Shown piece by piece: positions 61,378 through 62,500 of a stretch of 62,500 bases of DNA. This DNA comes from Symbiodinium natans (Eukaryota > Sar > Dinophyceae > Suessiales > Symbiodiniaceae). The position numbers were made by a program, and so were the translations under genes. The stretch spans positions 432,544 to 495,043 of the forward strand of contig CAJNDS010002245.1 in assembly GCA_905221605.1 (NCBI GenBank), written 5' to 3'. The notes under the pieces were generated by a model. That model did no database searches. It was not told the DNA's origin and worked only from the letters and a program-made list of their open reading frames with translations. Positions within the stretch are counted from its first letter, which is position 1; each line of letters begins with the position of its first letter.

Positions 61378-61574
61378 GTGATCTTCAGCACTTGTCTGTT
61401 TTGGGTTTAGGGTTCAGGGTTTAGGGTTTAGGGTTTAGGGTCTAGGGTCCAGGGTTTAGGGTTTAGGGTCGGTCTAGGGTTTAGGGTTTAGGTTTGTCCA
61501 GGACCCAGGGTAGACCCCTATGCCCTTTTTTAGGGTTTAGGGTTTAGGGTTTAGGGTTTAGGGTTTAGGGCTAG

Positions 61575-61661
61575 GACTCAGAGTAGGCTCTTATTCCCTG
61601 TCTAAGCCCTTTAAAACAAGAAGGGCGCCCTTTTCATTCCCAGGTTACTTGCTCTTGGGTC
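61575..61661. mobile_element. MITE-like GACCCA...TGGGTC family, copy inside ankyrin intron
   Basis: Begins GACTCAGAGTAGGCTC and ends GCTCTTGGGTC with the palindrome AAGGGCGCCCTT. A half copy at 61502-61535 (GACCCAGGGTAGACCCC) runs straight from its internal CCTTTTTTAGGG into a TTTAGGG array. Confidence 0.6.
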
Positions 61662-61786
61662 TGGGGTTCAAGTTCAAGGGGGGTTGAATCGGGGTGAAGC
61701 CTGCTATCTAAACCCCTAAACCCTAAACCCTAAACCCTAAACCCTAAACCCTAAACCCTAAGCCTCCATGAGCGTTGGTGACTTAG

Positions 61787-61870
61787 GGTCGATGAGGGCG
61801 CCACAGAGCTACTGGAGCTTCTCAGCGCCCACGACGCGGAGGTGAACAAGGCTTCGGACATAGACCAGAG
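61787..61870 (+). CDS. Ankyrin-repeat exon 5
   Basis: Acceptor GGTGACTTAG, donor CAGAG|GTTCTT. Spliced after exon 4 it gives LHLVPAG|VDEGATELLELL then SAHDAEVNKASDIDQ, a full canonical ankyrin unit (TPLH---G----ELL--GADVN--D). The intron of 409 bp starts with GTGATC, contains TTTAGGG repeats, a MITE-like repeat and CCCTAAA repeats in that order. Further exons probably lie beyond the window. Confidence 0.68.
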
Positions 61871-62326
61871 GTTCTTAGGTTAGTAACTACTAGGGTTTAG
61901 GGTTAGGGGTTTAGGGTTTAGGTTTAGGGTTAGTGGTTTAGGGTTTAGGGTTTAGGGTTAGGGGTTTAGGGTTTAGGATTTAGGGTTTAGGGGTTTGAGG
62001 TTTTCCGGTTTTGGGGGCTGAGGGTCCCCAACCCCAAACCCAACACCTAAGGTTTAATGATAGGGTTCAGGGTTGCGTCTGAGGATTTAGGGTGAGGGTT
62101 CAGGGTTTACGGTTGAGGGATTAGGGATTAGGTCTCCTAGGGTTCAGGGTCGCGGTTGCGGCTGAGGGTTTAGCGGGGCTACTGTGAGCAGGGAATATAT
62201 GATTCGACATTGAAGAGTTGAGAAAGTTTCTTTGGGGAGGAACCTTGATACCTGTATACCCAGTTCAAATGCTGCCTTCTGAAGAGTAGTTAGGTTTAGC
62301 AATTTGTTTTTGGGGTGTGTGTGCGC

Positions 62327-62500
62327 GTGTGTGCGTGTGTCTGTGTGTCTGTGTGTCTGTGTGTCTGTGTGTCTGTGTGTCTGTGTGTCTGTGTGTCTGC
62401 GTGTCTGTGTGTCTGTGTGTCTGTGTGTCTGTGTGTCTGTGTGTCTGTGTGTCTGTGTGTCTGTGTGTCTGTGTGTCTGTGTGTCTGTGTGTCTGTGTGT
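62327..62500. repeat. TGTGTGTC octamer minisatellite, runs off the window
   Basis: About twenty units of GTGTGTCT with one CGTGTGTCT variant, continuing to the last base of the window. Confidence 0.95.

Larger units (their letters stand above)
58658..62326. repeat. Non-coding intervals of the ankyrin-type locus
   Basis: 58658-59462: degenerate TTTAGGG, repeat-free middle, then about 30 clean CCCTAAA units (59230-59440). 59550-60602: TTTAGGG array at the start, more at 59750-59795, then CCCTAAA and the AAT/ATT microsatellite. 60668-61337: TTTAGGG, hairpin repeats, CCCTAAA arrays and a poly(C). 61378-61786: intron described with exon 5. 61871-62326: degenerate TTTAGGG then a repeat-poor stretch with nothing recognised. 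Confidence 0.75.

Noticed and set aside
1-62500. CRISPR array from the many short repeats
   Set aside because: Repeats are contiguous or degenerate heptamers without unique regular spacers, in eukaryotic DNA.

Overview
This looks like nuclear DNA of a dinoflagellate, probably of the Symbiodiniaceae/Suessiales type. Reasons: plant-type telomere heptamers (TTTAGGG/CCCTAAA) scattered in both orientations over almost the whole window; small exon-like GC-rich islands of about 40-120 bp separated by roughly 0.1-2.5 kb of non-coding DNA; apparent GT, GC and GA splice donors; and very large Ty1/copia and LINE polyproteins of the style seen in dinoflagellate genomes. The organism call is inference; no rRNA or spliced-leader gene was seen.

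Layout. 1-8176: telomere-like tracts alternating with exon-like islands and short MITE-like repeats. 8182-22083: one young Copia (Ty1) LTR retrotransposon with 144-bp LTRs, an exact 5-bp target duplication (AAGTT) and a purine tract before the 3' LTR. It is about 13.9 kb because the polyprotein continues about 5.3 kb past RNase H. The extension carries a 2OG-Fe(II) dioxygenase-like domain, a methyltransferase-like domain with a Pro-Cys motif, an SGNH-hydrolase-like region, a clear KptA/Tpt1 RNA 2'-phosphotransferase domain and a zinc ribbon. Its 3' end has an extra LTR-128 bp-LTR miniature unit. 22089-24465: telomere-like tracts plus two exons of a THUMPD2/3-like RNA methyltransferase. 24478-35994: an 11.5-kb LINE between copies of CTATACCCTAAA, with the unusual order ORF1 - about 1,770 residues of unknown function - RNase H - APE endonuclease - RT - C2H2 fingers, and a (GACT)3 end instead of poly(A). 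36007-46900: telomere-like tracts, two MITEs with TA target duplications and several exon-like islands. 47216-48304: an intronless PPR gene cut by one in-frame TGA. 48305-62500: more tracts, microsatellites, and an apparent ankyrin-repeat gene whose exons splice in frame on the + strand.

How it fits together. The telomere-like arrays are not a chromosome end: they change orientation and monomer type repeatedly. Many exon-like islands are preceded by CCCTAAA arrays and followed directly by G-TTTAGGG arrays, so many introns would begin with TTTAGGG and end with CCCTAAA, giving inverted repeats at both intron ends. Several short hairpin/MITE-like repeats exist with and without an internal telomere-like tract, suggesting these elements seeded or hosted the arrays. 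The two large retrotransposons inserted into this background. Both carry reading-frame breaks, some at homopolymers, so they are recently dead copies or contain uncorrected indels.
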